NCBI RefSeq assembly: GCF_003732265.1
Contig: NZ_MOBK01000011.1
Coordinates: forward strand, 248,001-312,000
Source of the DNA: Pseudomonas brassicacearum
Lineage (GTDB): Bacteria > Pseudomonadota > Gammaproteobacteria > Pseudomonadales > Pseudomonadaceae
Length of the DNA: 64,000 nucleotides
Reading direction: 5' to 3'
The position numbers and the translations under genes are program-made. The notes below the pieces were generated by a model that was not told where the DNA came from, searched no databases, and saw only the letters and a list, made by a program, of their open reading frames with translations. Shown piece after piece: positions 43,343-51,038 of the stretch (position 1 is the first letter of the stretch; each line of letters starts with the position of its first letter).

Positions 43343-44813
43343 AACCGAACGGTTCAAACAGACCCTGCGTAGCCATGCCGAACGCACGCCCGGTGCGATT
43401 GCGTTGTGGGGCGATCAGGTGAAGGTCGACTACGCCACGTTGTACGCCGAAGTGCTGACTCGCCAGCAGCGCCTGCGCGATGAACACATCAGGGTGCTGG
43501 CACTGGCGCTGGACAATGGCGTGGAAGCGATGCTCTGGGACCTGGCCGCGCTGTTCGAAGGCCTGACTTGCCTGACGTTGCCGCCGTTTTTCAGCCCGGC
43601 GCAACGCCGCCACTGCCTGGAACAGAGCCACGCCGAACGGGTGATTGCCGAGCCGCAGCTGGACGCCGAATTGCTAGAGGCCGGTTACGAGAAAACCGAC
43701 GGAGTCTGGTGCCGGACCTTCATGGACCCGAACCGTATGCCCGAGGGGACGGCCAAACTGACCTTCACCTCCGGCACCACGGGTACGCCCAAAGGCGTAT
43801 GCCTGAGCGCTGAGAGTATTTTGACTGTCGCTCGCGAACTGGATCAGGCCAGTAAACCCACCGCCCCGCAGCATCACCTGGCGCTGTTACCCTTGGCGAT
43901 CCTGTTGGAAAACCTGGGTTGCTATGCCGCGTTGTATGCCGGTGCAACCTTGAGCCTGCCCAGCCAGAAAACCCTCGGCATCCAAGGGGCCAGCGGAGTG
44001 GACGTGCCACAGCTGCTCGGCTGCCTGGCCGTCCGTGCCCCCGAAAGCCTGATCCTGGTGCCGCAGCTGTTACTGATGCTGGTCAGCGCCGCCGAGCAGA
44101 AAGCCTTCAACCCCGGCACGCTACGTTTTGCCGCGGTGGGTGGCGCCCGGGTTGCCGAAGAATTGCTGCATCGCGCCCAACTTGTCGGCCTGCCGGTTTA
44201 CGAAGGCTACGGACTGTCGGAGTGCGCCTCGGTGGTGTGCCTCAATCGGCCCGGCGCGCGCCGTCCCGGCAGTGTGGGCCAGCCCCTGCCCCATGTAGAG
44301 ATTCGCTTGGACCAGGACGGCGAAGTGCTGGTCAAGGGTTCGACCTTGCTGGGCTATCTGGGCGAAGCGCCGCCCACCGATGATTGGTGGCCGACCGGTG
44401 ATCTCGGCGAATTCGACCCCGAAGGTTTTCTCTACCTCAACGGGCGCAAGAAGCATCAATTCGTCACCAGTTTCGGGCGCAACGTGAACCCGGAGTGGGT
44501 CGAGTCCGAATTGACCCAGCGTCGCCACATCGCCCAGGCCTTCGTCTACGGCGAAGCCCTGCCGCACAACCATGCGCTGCTCTGGCCCTCGCGCCCGGAC
44601 TGCACCGACGACGAACTCGCCGCCACCGTCGCCCAGGCCAACGAAGCCTTGCCCGACTACGCCCAGGTCCATCACTGGACCCGACTGGATCAACTCTTCA
44701 CTCCCGCCAATGGCTTGCTCACTGCCAATGGCCGACTGCGCCGCGACGCCATCGTCGAGCGTTACCGGGCGCAACTGTCTGAACCTGCATTTTCCGAGGA
44801 ATCCGCATCATGA
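43332..44813 (+). CDS. AMP-binding acyl-activating enzyme
   Basis: A 493-residue member of the ANL superfamily, expected to form an acyl-adenylate and then a CoA or other thioester. Visible motifs are A3 LTFTSGTTGTPKGV near 142, A5 VYEGYGLSECASV near 290, and A7 PTGDLGEFDPEGFLYLNGRKK near 355. The A10 lysine expected in TxxxKLRR is Arg here (LLTANGRLRRDAI near 470), which may slow adenylation or change substrate use. The start overlaps the previous gene and has GAGGA upstream. The substrate is probably a fatty or aryl acid passed to the diiron protein encoded next. Confidence 0.87.
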   Translation: MSPETERFKQTLRSHAERTPGAIALWGDQVKVDYATLYAEVLTRQQRLRDEHIRVLALALDNGVEAMLWDLAALFEGLTCLTLPPFFSPAQRRHCLEQSHAERVIAEPQLDAELLEAGYEKTDGVWCRTFMDPNRMPEGTAKLTFTSGTTGTPKGVCLSAESILTVARELDQASKPTAPQHHLALLPLAILLENLGCYAALYAGATLSLPSQKTLGIQGASGVDVPQLLGCLAVRAPESLILVPQLLLMLVSAAEQKAFNPGTLRFAAVGGARVAEELLHRAQLVGLPVYEGYGLSECASVVCLNRPGARRPGSVGQPLPHVEIRLDQDGEVLVKGSTLLGYLGEAPPTDDWWPTGDLGEFDPEGFLYLNGRKKHQFVTSFGRNVNPEWVESELTQRRHIAQAFVYGEALPHNHALLWPSRPDCTDDELAATVAQANEALPDYAQVHHWTRLDQLFTPANGLLTANGRLRRDAIVERYRAQLSEPAFSEESAS

Positions 44814-45484
44814 GTTTTTTCGACCGGCTGCAAGAAGCCACGCAACAAGAACGCCATGCGCTGTTCAATCTGCCGATCATTGTCGACGCCCTGGAGGGCA
44901 AGGTCAGCCTGGAAAGTTACCGCGCGTTTCTGGCGCAAGCCTATTACCACGTGCGCCATACCGTGCCCTTGATGATGGCCTGCGGCGCGCGGCTGCCATT
45001 GCGTCTGGAATGGCTGCGCAAAGCCGTTTGCGAATACATCGAGGATGAATACGGCCACGAACAATGGGTCCTCAATGACATCGAAGCCTGCGGTGGCGAC
45101 AAGGTCGCCGTACGCGACGGTCGTCCGAGCCTGCCGATCGAACTGATGGTCAGTTTTCTCTACGACCTGATTGCCCGGGACAACCCGGTCGGCCTGTTCG
45201 GGATGGTCAACGTGCTGGAAGGCACCAGCATCGCCCTCGCTACCCACGCCGCTGGCAGCATTCGCGAGCGCCTGGACTTGCCGGAAACTGCCTTCAGCTA
45301 CCTCAGCTCCCATGGCTCCCTGGACATCGAGCACATGCAGACCTATCGCCGACTGATGAACACCCTCGACGATCCGGCCGACCAGGCCGCGGTGATTCAC
45401 GCGTCCAAAGTGGTGTACACGCTGTACACCGACATGTTCCGTGGCTTGCCACGCGACGGGGAGACCTTGCATGCGCCTGTCTGA
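44810..45484 (+). CDS. Heme-oxygenase-like diiron (HDO) family protein
   Basis: A 224-residue all-helical protein of the TenA/heme-oxygenase-like group. Likely iron ligands are E78/E80 and H83 in EYIEDEYGHEQW, E137 in VNVLEGTSIAL, and the H168-x3-D172-x2-H175 set in SSHGSLDIEHM. This spacing matches HDO diiron enzymes such as CADD and UndA rather than thiaminases. Such enzymes cut C-C or C-N bonds or desaturate using oxygen. Its start overlaps the ligase stop by four bases. It may act on the acyl group activated by that ligase. Confidence 0.82.
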   Translation: MSFFDRLQEATQQERHALFNLPIIVDALEGKVSLESYRAFLAQAYYHVRHTVPLMMACGARLPLRLEWLRKAVCEYIEDEYGHEQWVLNDIEACGGDKVAVRDGRPSLPIELMVSFLYDLIARDNPVGLFGMVNVLEGTSIALATHAAGSIRERLDLPETAFSYLSSHGSLDIEHMQTYRRLMNTLDDPADQAAVIHASKVVYTLYTDMFRGLPRDGETLHAPV

Positions 45485-46280
45485 AGCTCGTGTGGTACTC
45501 ACCGGTGCCAGCGGTGGCATCGGCCTGGCAATCGCAACCGCCCTGTGCGCCAGTGGTGCCCGGGTGCTGGCGGTGGCGCGACAAGAGGCACCGTTGGCGC
45601 CGCTGCTCGCGCGTTATCCGCAACAGCTGTGCTGGATCGGCGCAGACCTCACTGTCCTCACCGATCGGCGCAAGGTGTTGGCGGCTGCCCAAGCCATTGG
45701 CGGGATCAACTTGCTGATCAACGCCGCCGGAATCAATCACTTCGCCATGCTCGAACAACTCGAGGACAGCGACATCCACGCGATGATGGCGGTCAACATC
45801 AGCGCGCCGATCTGCCTGACCAAACTACTGTTGCCGCTGCTCAAAGAAGCCGAGAGCGCGATGGTGGTGAACGTCGGCTCAACCTACGGTTCCATCGGCT
45901 ACCCCGGCTACGCCAGCTATTGCGCCACCAAGTTTGCCCTGCGCGGGTTTTCCGAAGCCTTGCGCCGGGAACTGGCGGACACCCGCGTGAGCGTGCTGTA
46001 CGTCGCCCCGCGCGCCACCCGCACCCGCATGAACAGCCCGGCGGCGCAGGCATTGAACGATGCGCTCAAGGCCAACGTCGATGATCCGCAAACGGTCGCG
46101 GCTGCCGTGATCCATGCCATCGCCGGTGATCACCGCGATTTGTACCTGGGCTGGCCGGAGCGTTTTTTCGTGCGCCTGAACAGCCTGTTGCCCCATCTGG
46201 TGGACAAAGGCTTGCGCAAGCAATTGCCGCTGATCCGTCGCTTGAGTGAAAAGCCCGATAACGAGAATCTCAAACCATGA
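45471..46280 (+). CDS. Short-chain dehydrogenase/reductase
   Basis: A 269-residue NAD(P)-dependent oxidoreductase. The cofactor site is TGASGGIGLAIA near residue 11. NAAGINH is near 83, the catalytic Ser is in VNVGSTYGSIGYPGY near 135, and YCATK carries the Tyr and Lys near 150. The substrate end is long and basic (WPERFFVRLNSLLPHLVDKG), as in membrane-associated SDRs. It overlaps the HDO gene by 14 bases, with GGGGAG before its ATG. It probably reduces or oxidises an intermediate of the pathway encoded by this operon. Confidence 0.88.
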   Translation: MRLSEARVVLTGASGGIGLAIATALCASGARVLAVARQEAPLAPLLARYPQQLCWIGADLTVLTDRRKVLAAAQAIGGINLLINAAGINHFAMLEQLEDSDIHAMMAVNISAPICLTKLLLPLLKEAESAMVVNVGSTYGSIGYPGYASYCATKFALRGFSEALRRELADTRVSVLYVAPRATRTRMNSPAAQALNDALKANVDDPQTVAAAVIHAIAGDHRDLYLGWPERFFVRLNSLLPHLVDKGLRKQLPLIRRLSEKPDNENLKP

Positions 46281-46921
46281 AAAAAATCATCGCTTGCCTG
46301 CTGGTGGGCGCCTTGAGCCAAAGCGCCTGGGCGCTGGAGCCATCCGACCAGCAACGCCTGAAGGGCATTCAACAAGAATGGGCGCACATTCAATACGAAG
46401 TCCCCGAAGCGCAGCGCACCGCAGCGTTTGAACAATTGGCGGCCCAGGCGTCGGCGTTCACCCAGCAACGCCAGTCGGTGGCAGAAGCCTGGATCTGGTC
46501 CGGTATCGTCACCAGCAGTTGGGCCGGTGCCCAGGGTGGTCTCGGCGCGCTGAGCAAGGTCAAGGCGGCAAAAGTCGATCTGGAAAAAGCCCTGGCCCTG
46601 GACCCCAAAGCCTTGCAAGGCTCGGCCTACACCAGTCTGGGCGCGCTGTACGACCGCGTGCCGGGCTGGCCCATCGGCTTTGGTGACTCGGACAAGGCTG
46701 AACAGTTGCTTAAACAGGCCTTGCAACTCAACCCGGACGGCATCGATAGTCTGTACTTCTGGGGTGATCACCTCTACCGTCAAAAGCGCTACAGCGAAGC
46801 TAAAAGCGCGTTGCAGAAAGCGTTGAAAGCAGCGCCAAGGCCCGGTCGGGAAACCGCCGACGCGGGGCGACGCAAAGAGATCGAAGCGTTGCTGGTGGAC
46901 GTGAACAAGAAACTCGACTGA
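46277..46921 (+). CDS. Exported TPR-repeat protein
   Basis: A 214-residue periplasmic protein with signal peptide MKKIIACLLVGALSQSAWAL, cleaved near residue 19. TPR-like helices follow: VDLEKALALDPKALQGSAYT near 97, KAEQLLKQALQLNPDGIDSL near 137, and AKSALQKALKAAPRP near 176. The loop GALYDRVPGWPIGFGDSDKA is shared with a group of periplasmic TPR (TRAP-associated) proteins. It overlaps the SDR gene by four bases. It could be a scaffold or part of signal sensing for the histidine kinase encoded downstream. Confidence 0.82.
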   Translation: MKKIIACLLVGALSQSAWALEPSDQQRLKGIQQEWAHIQYEVPEAQRTAAFEQLAAQASAFTQQRQSVAEAWIWSGIVTSSWAGAQGGLGALSKVKAAKVDLEKALALDPKALQGSAYTSLGALYDRVPGWPIGFGDSDKAEQLLKQALQLNPDGIDSLYFWGDHLYRQKRYSEAKSALQKALKAAPRPGRETADAGRRKEIEALLVDVNKKLD

Positions 46922-46932
46922 CAGGAGTTCGT

Positions 46933-47595
46933 GTGCGCTTATTACTGATCGAGGACGACGTTGCCCTCGGCGAGGGCATCCATCAGGCCCTGGGCCGCGA
47001 GGGATACACCGTCGACTGGTTACAGGACGGCGCCAGTGCCTTGCACTCGCTGCTGAGCGAAACGTTTGACCTGGCGGTGCTCGACCTCGGCCTGCCGCGC
47101 ATGGGCGGGCTTGAAGTATTGCGGCGCTTGCGTGACAGCGGCTCCAACCTGCCGGTGCTGATCCTCACCGCGCGGGACGCTACCGAAGACCGCATTGCCG
47201 GGCTGGATGCCGGGGCCGACGATTACCTGATCAAGCCCTTTGACCTGGCCGAACTCAAGGCGCGCCTGCGCGCCTTGCTGCGGCGCAGTGTCGGGCGCGC
47301 GCAAATGCTGATCGAGCACGCCGGCATCAGCCTGAACCCTGGCACCCAGCAAGTCAGTTATCACGGCGAGCCGGTAGCGCTGACGCCCAAGGAATATCAG
47401 CTGCTCCACGAATTGCTCTCGCCGCCTGGCCGGGTCATGACCCGCGATCACCTGATGCAGTTGTTGTATGGCTGGAGTGAAGAAGCCGAAAGCAACACCC
47501 TGGAAGTGCATATCCACCACTTGCGCAAAAAATTCTCCACCGACCTGATCCGCACCATTCGCGGTGTCGGCTATCTGGTGGAGGAGCGTCGATGA
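46933..47595 (+). CDS. OmpR-family response regulator (QseB/PmrA-like)
   Basis: A 220-residue response regulator. The receiver has the acidic pair in LLIEDD, the phospho-acceptor Asp51 in LAVLDLGLPRMGG, and the Lys in DDYLIKPFD near 101. The winged-helix domain begins near 125, with recognition helix NTLEVHIHHLRKKF near 190, very like QseB and PmrA. It starts at GTG with AGGAG six bases upstream. It overlaps the kinase gene by four bases. Two PmrA-type boxes before this operon suggest autoregulation. Confidence 0.92.
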   Translation: MRLLLIEDDVALGEGIHQALGREGYTVDWLQDGASALHSLLSETFDLAVLDLGLPRMGGLEVLRRLRDSGSNLPVLILTARDATEDRIAGLDAGADDYLIKPFDLAELKARLRALLRRSVGRAQMLIEHAGISLNPGTQQVSYHGEPVALTPKEYQLLHELLSPPGRVMTRDHLMQLLYGWSEEAESNTLEVHIHHLRKKFSTDLIRTIRGVGYLVEERR

Positions 47596-49010
47596 CGTCG
47601 ATCCGACGCCGCAGCCTCACGCTCATCATTGGCCTGATGCTGGTCGGCGTCGCGGTGATCAGCCTGTTCAATCTGCACGACAGCAATCACGAAATCGCCG
47701 AAGTCTATGACGCCCAGCTCGCGCAAAACGCCCGGCTGTTGCAAGGCGTGATGCACATGCCCATGGCCGACAAGGACCACGCCAACTTGTATCAGGCCTT
47801 CAATAAAGCCTTGGGTGAAGCAGATCCCAGGGTCGATGGCCATCCTTATGAAACCAAAATGGCGTTTCAGGTCTGGAATCGTCACGGCGAAGTGCTGGTA
47901 CACACCGCCAGCGCGCCCTCTTTCAGCACCCCGCCAGCCACACCCGGTTTCAGTGATGTGGTCGACCTGTCCAACCGCCACTGGCGCGCGTTCCTGCTGG
48001 AAGACAAACAAAATGAGCTGAAAATCTGGGTCGGCGAACGGGACGACGTACGCTCGGACCTGGTGGATCGGATCATGCGTCATACCTTATGGCCCAATGT
48101 GCTGGGCAGCTTGATTCTGGCGGCGCTGATCTGGATCGCTATCGGCTGGGGCCTCAAGCCGCTGGAAAACATGGCGGCGACGTTGCGGGCTCGACACAGC
48201 GGCTCGCTGGAACCGTTGCAACTGACCCCGCTGCCCAGTGAACTGGAGCCGATGCAAGCAGCGCTCAATCGCATGCTGGCGCAGATTCAGGAAGTGCTGG
48301 CCCGCGAACACCGCTTCATTGCCGATGCCGCCCACGAAATGCGCACGCCTTTGGCAGTGCTGCGCGTGCATGCGCAAAATCTGCTGGAGGCTGGCACCGA
48401 AGAAGAACGCCGTGACTCGCTGGAGTTTCTGATTTCTGGCGTCGACCGCACCAGCCGCCTGGTCAATCAATTGCTGACCATGGCCCGCCTGGAACCCAAA
48501 GCCATGGCGCCAGTGCAGCACAGCATCGACCTGGCCGAAATTGTGCGCGGCAGCCTGGCTCAGCTTACGCCCTGGATACTCAGTAAAAATCTTGAGCTGG
48601 CCTTCGACGCCCAGAACCGCCCCTTCAACGTGGTGGCAGACGCTGCGGTGATCGACATTGCGCTGAACAACCTGATCAGCAACGCGGCAAACTTTTCCCC
48701 CGCTCAGGGCGTTATAGCCGTGCAGTTAAGCCAGGCGGACGGTTTCTATTTGCTGAGTGTCGAGGATCAGGGCCCTGGCATCGACGAAGCAGATCGCGAG
48801 CGGTTGTTCGAACGGTTTTACAGCCGCGGCAATGTCCAGGGCGCGGGTCTGGGACTGACCATCGTCAACACCATCGCGACTCGGTTGGGTGGGTACATTA
48901 CGCTGGTCAACCGACCGGAAGGCGGTTTGCGTGCGACGCTGGCTATTCCGGATAGCCAGACGCGCGCTTCTTTACCGCACATTACACAGGGGTTGCCGCC
49001 GAGCGTTTGA
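47592..49010 (+). CDS. Sensor histidine kinase (QseC/TctE type)
   Basis: A 472-residue inner membrane kinase. Transmembrane segment 1 is residues 7-28 (SLTLIIGLMLVGVAVISLFN). The periplasmic 2CSK_N-type sensor runs from 29 to about 165 (EIAEVYDAQLAQNARLLQGV). Transmembrane segment 2 (VLGSLILAALIWIAIGWGL) is followed by a HAMP-like linker. The phospho-His is in HRFIADAAHEMRTPLAVLRV near 247. The ATPase boxes are NNLISNAANFSP, DQGPGIDEADRERLFERFY and GAGLGLTIV. It is paired with the response regulator by an ATGA overlap. The signal is unknown but may relate to lipid or redox state, given the operon. Confidence 0.92.
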   Translation: MTSIRRRSLTLIIGLMLVGVAVISLFNLHDSNHEIAEVYDAQLAQNARLLQGVMHMPMADKDHANLYQAFNKALGEADPRVDGHPYETKMAFQVWNRHGEVLVHTASAPSFSTPPATPGFSDVVDLSNRHWRAFLLEDKQNELKIWVGERDDVRSDLVDRIMRHTLWPNVLGSLILAALIWIAIGWGLKPLENMAATLRARHSGSLEPLQLTPLPSELEPMQAALNRMLAQIQEVLAREHRFIADAAHEMRTPLAVLRVHAQNLLEAGTEEERRDSLEFLISGVDRTSRLVNQLLTMARLEPKAMAPVQHSIDLAEIVRGSLAQLTPWILSKNLELAFDAQNRPFNVVADAAVIDIALNNLISNAANFSPAQGVIAVQLSQADGFYLLSVEDQGPGIDEADRERLFERFYSRGNVQGAGLGLTIVNTIATRLGGYITLVNRPEGGLRATLAIPDSQTRASLPHITQGLPPSV

Positions 49011-49219
49011 GTAAAATCTCTGGCGGCGCGAACTGACAGGCGTCCATGTGGGAGAGAGCGGGAGTTGCTGAATACCTGATTTTTTGCCGAATTCAGCTGT
49101 TGCGAAGGGCAGCAAACAGCGGTGGATTCAACCGGTCGACTGGCTCACCTGCATTGCCCCACAAGTCCTCAAACCTGAAATGGCTTTTAGATTTCTTTGC
49201 CTGCCTTTCATCTCAAAAA
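49011..49219. other. Low-GC intergenic stretch
   Basis: This gap between the convergent kinase and cytochrome c genes is much richer in A+T from about 49140 onward, in line with the neighbouring cytochrome gene. It contains AAATCATTGATTTT-type symmetry near 49220 but no gene. Confidence 0.45.
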
Positions 49220-49597
49220 TCATTGATTTTGTGAAATCACACTACCCATGTATTGATTCAAATCGCGCAGATCTTTAACGCTCCATGCGTACGGCGATAG
49301 TTTTACACCGTTCTCTCGCAACGTTTTTGGAATCAAGTCTCCATTTGGACGAAGTATTATCGATGACACAATCACGCCCGGATAATCATTCAATCGTTTT
49401 TTGAAAGTGGAGGTTGTTAGATCAGGTGCAGGAGGATTGCTTTTATTAGCCAATGGCCCTGTTGCCTTGAGATCTATTCCGTGGCACATGGTGCATCGCT
49501 GTAAATAGAGATTTTTTCCATTAACATTTTCAGCGAAGGCTAGTGATGTTTGAACTAGCGATAACACCCCTAGCGAAGCGATGAATAATATTTTCAT
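49220..49597 (-). CDS. Exported c-type cytochrome, low-GC gene
   Basis: A 125-residue periplasmic single-heme cytochrome. The signal peptide is MKILFIASLGVLSLVQTSLA, cleaved after AFA near residue 22. The heme site is CTMCHG near residue 36, and the probable axial Met is in LNQYMGS near 118. ATG at 49597 has AAGGAAG upstream. Base and codon use differ sharply from neighbouring genes (many A/T third positions), pointing to horizontal acquisition. Partners are unknown; small cytochromes of this type often serve dehydrogenases. Confidence 0.82.
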   Translation of the reverse strand: MKILFIASLGVLSLVQTSLAFAENVNGKNLYLQRCTMCHGIDLKATGPLANKSNPPAPDLTTSTFKKRLNDYPGVIVSSIILRPNGDLIPKTLRENGVKLSPYAWSVKDLRDLNQYMGSVISQNQ

Positions 49598-49650
49598 TGT
49601 TTTTATCTTCCTTGACGGGATCAGCGTTTGATTGGATGCGATTTGGAATT

Positions 49651-49684
49651 CCCTGTTGGAGCGAGCCGGCTTGCTCCAACAGGG
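49651..49684. repeat. 34-bp palindrome, REP-like
   Basis: CCCTGTTGGAGCGAGCC is followed at once by its complement (one G-T wobble). The bases resemble a shortened REP arm fused head to head. It lies between the DUF4287 and cytochrome c genes and may end transcription of the former. Confidence 0.75.
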
Positions 49685-49740
49685 GGAATGCGTTGTGTCA
49701 GGCGGGTATTGAGGGCATAAACATGCCCCGCCTTGCTCGG

Positions 49741-49956
49741 TCACTTCTTGTTGGCTGCCAGATAGTGCGCGACCAACGCATTGGCATGGCCATGGCCCAT
49801 GCCGTGTTCATCTTTCAACCACGCCACGATTTCCATGTGCTTCTTGTCGCTCACTGTTCCGAGCAACGCCAGCCAGTGGCTGATCGGTTGCCCATACTTT
49901 TTCTCAATAGACGGGAAGTACGACGCCGGTCCTTTTACTTTTGTCTCTTCGGTCAT
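49741..49956 (-). CDS. DUF4287 family protein
   Basis: A 71-residue soluble protein whose sequence SYFPSIEKKYGQPISHWLAL, then KKHMEIVAWLKDEHGMGHGH and ANALVAHY, matches the short DUF4287 family. Its function is unknown. GGGAG lies about nine bases before ATG 49956. Codon use is normal for this genome, unlike the adjacent cytochrome gene. Confidence 0.85.
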   Translation of the reverse strand: MTEETKVKGPASYFPSIEKKYGQPISHWLALLGTVSDKKHMEIVAWLKDEHGMGHGHANALVAHYLAANKK

Positions 49957-50032
49957 GCTGCAAGCTCCCTTTATCACGACGGAGTGTCGGATAACGCTCC
50001 TTGTCGTCAGCCCATAGAGTGGCCGCGATTGG

Positions 50033-50917
50033 CTATCCCAGCAACAACCCCTGCTCCGCCTCACACAAACCCACCACATAATCCCAAACCACCCGCAGTC
50101 GCACGGACTTGTGCAACTCGCGCCGCGTACTGATCCAGTAACTGCGTTCAATATTCTCATCCGGCAACAACGCCACCAGATCCACATCGGCACTAGCCAT
50201 GTAGCAAGGCAACACCGCAATCCCCAACCCGGAACGCGCAGCCTGTTGTTGGGCAATCACGCTGGTGCTGTGAAACACCACCCGTGGATTGCGGCAGAAG
50301 CTATTAAGGAACATCAACTCCTGGCTGAACAGCAAGTCGTCCACATAGCCGATCCAGGCATGACGACCGAGGTCTTCGCAGCTGCGCAATGGTGGTGAGC
50401 GGTCGAGATACGCCTGGCTGGCGTAGAGCCCCAGTCGATAGTCGGTGAGTTTGCGGGTGACCAGCATGTCGGCGGCCGGACGTTCGAGGTGGATGCTGAT
50501 TTCGGCTTCGCGGTTGAGGATGCTGACGAAGCGCGGCACCGCCACCAGTTCCACTTCCAGCCCCGGATAGCGTTCGAACAGGCCGTTCATGCGGCTGGCA
50601 AGGAACATGATGCCCAGCCCTTCCGTGACGCCGACGCGAATCTTGCCCAGCGGCGCGGTGGACTGGGTGATTTCTTCCTGGGCCAGCAACGCGACGTTTT
50701 CCATGGCCTCAGCGTGCTTGAGCAGCGCTTCGCCAGCCGGGGTCATTTCATAACCCTGGGCATGCTGGACAAACAGCGCGGTGCCGAGGCTCTTTTCGAT
50801 GGCCTCGATGTGCCGGGCGACCGTGGCGTGGGTGGTGTTTAAACGCCGGGCAGCGGTGAGCAAACGCCCGCTGCGCTGCAACTCGAGAAAAAACCGCAGG
50901 TCATTCCAGTCGAACAT
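50033..50917 (-). CDS. LysR family transcriptional regulator
   Basis: A 294-residue regulator. The helix-turn-helix is in residues 3-60 (FDWNDLRFFLELQRSGRLLT, then AARRLNTTHATVARHIEAIE). The effector domain begins near 85 (GKIRVGVTEGLGIMFLASRM). ATG 50917 has AAGGA seven bases upstream. It diverges from the GMC oxidoreductase across an 85-121-base gap with an inverted repeat, so it most likely controls that gene. The effector is unknown, possibly an alcohol or aldehyde. Confidence 0.88.
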   Translation of the reverse strand: MFDWNDLRFFLELQRSGRLLTAARRLNTTHATVARHIEAIEKSLGTALFVQHAQGYEMTPAGEALLKHAEAMENVALLAQEEITQSTAPLGKIRVGVTEGLGIMFLASRMNGLFERYPGLEVELVAVPRFVSILNREAEISIHLERPAADMLVTRKLTDYRLGLYASQAYLDRSPPLRSCEDLGRHAWIGYVDDLLFSQELMFLNSFCRNPRVVFHSTSVIAQQQAARSGLGIAVLPCYMASADVDLVALLPDENIERSYWISTRRELHKSVRLRVVWDYVVGLCEAEQGLLLG

Positions 50918-50949
50918 GATCCGTCCTTGAGGCAAGGCTGTTTAAAAAC

Positions 50950-50964
50950 GCACAGCGGCTGCGC
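50950..50964. promoter_or_regulatory. Candidate LysR operator
   Basis: GCACAGCGGCTGCGC is an inverted repeat with one mismatched pair, flanked by A-rich tracts on both sides. It sits in the middle of the gap between the LysR and GMC genes. Confidence 0.4.
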
Positions 50965-51038
50965 AAAAACTAACATTCTTTTGACGAAAGCGAACAACTA
51001 GGATGACTGACAACAAGAACAACAAGACGAGGTCAGGG

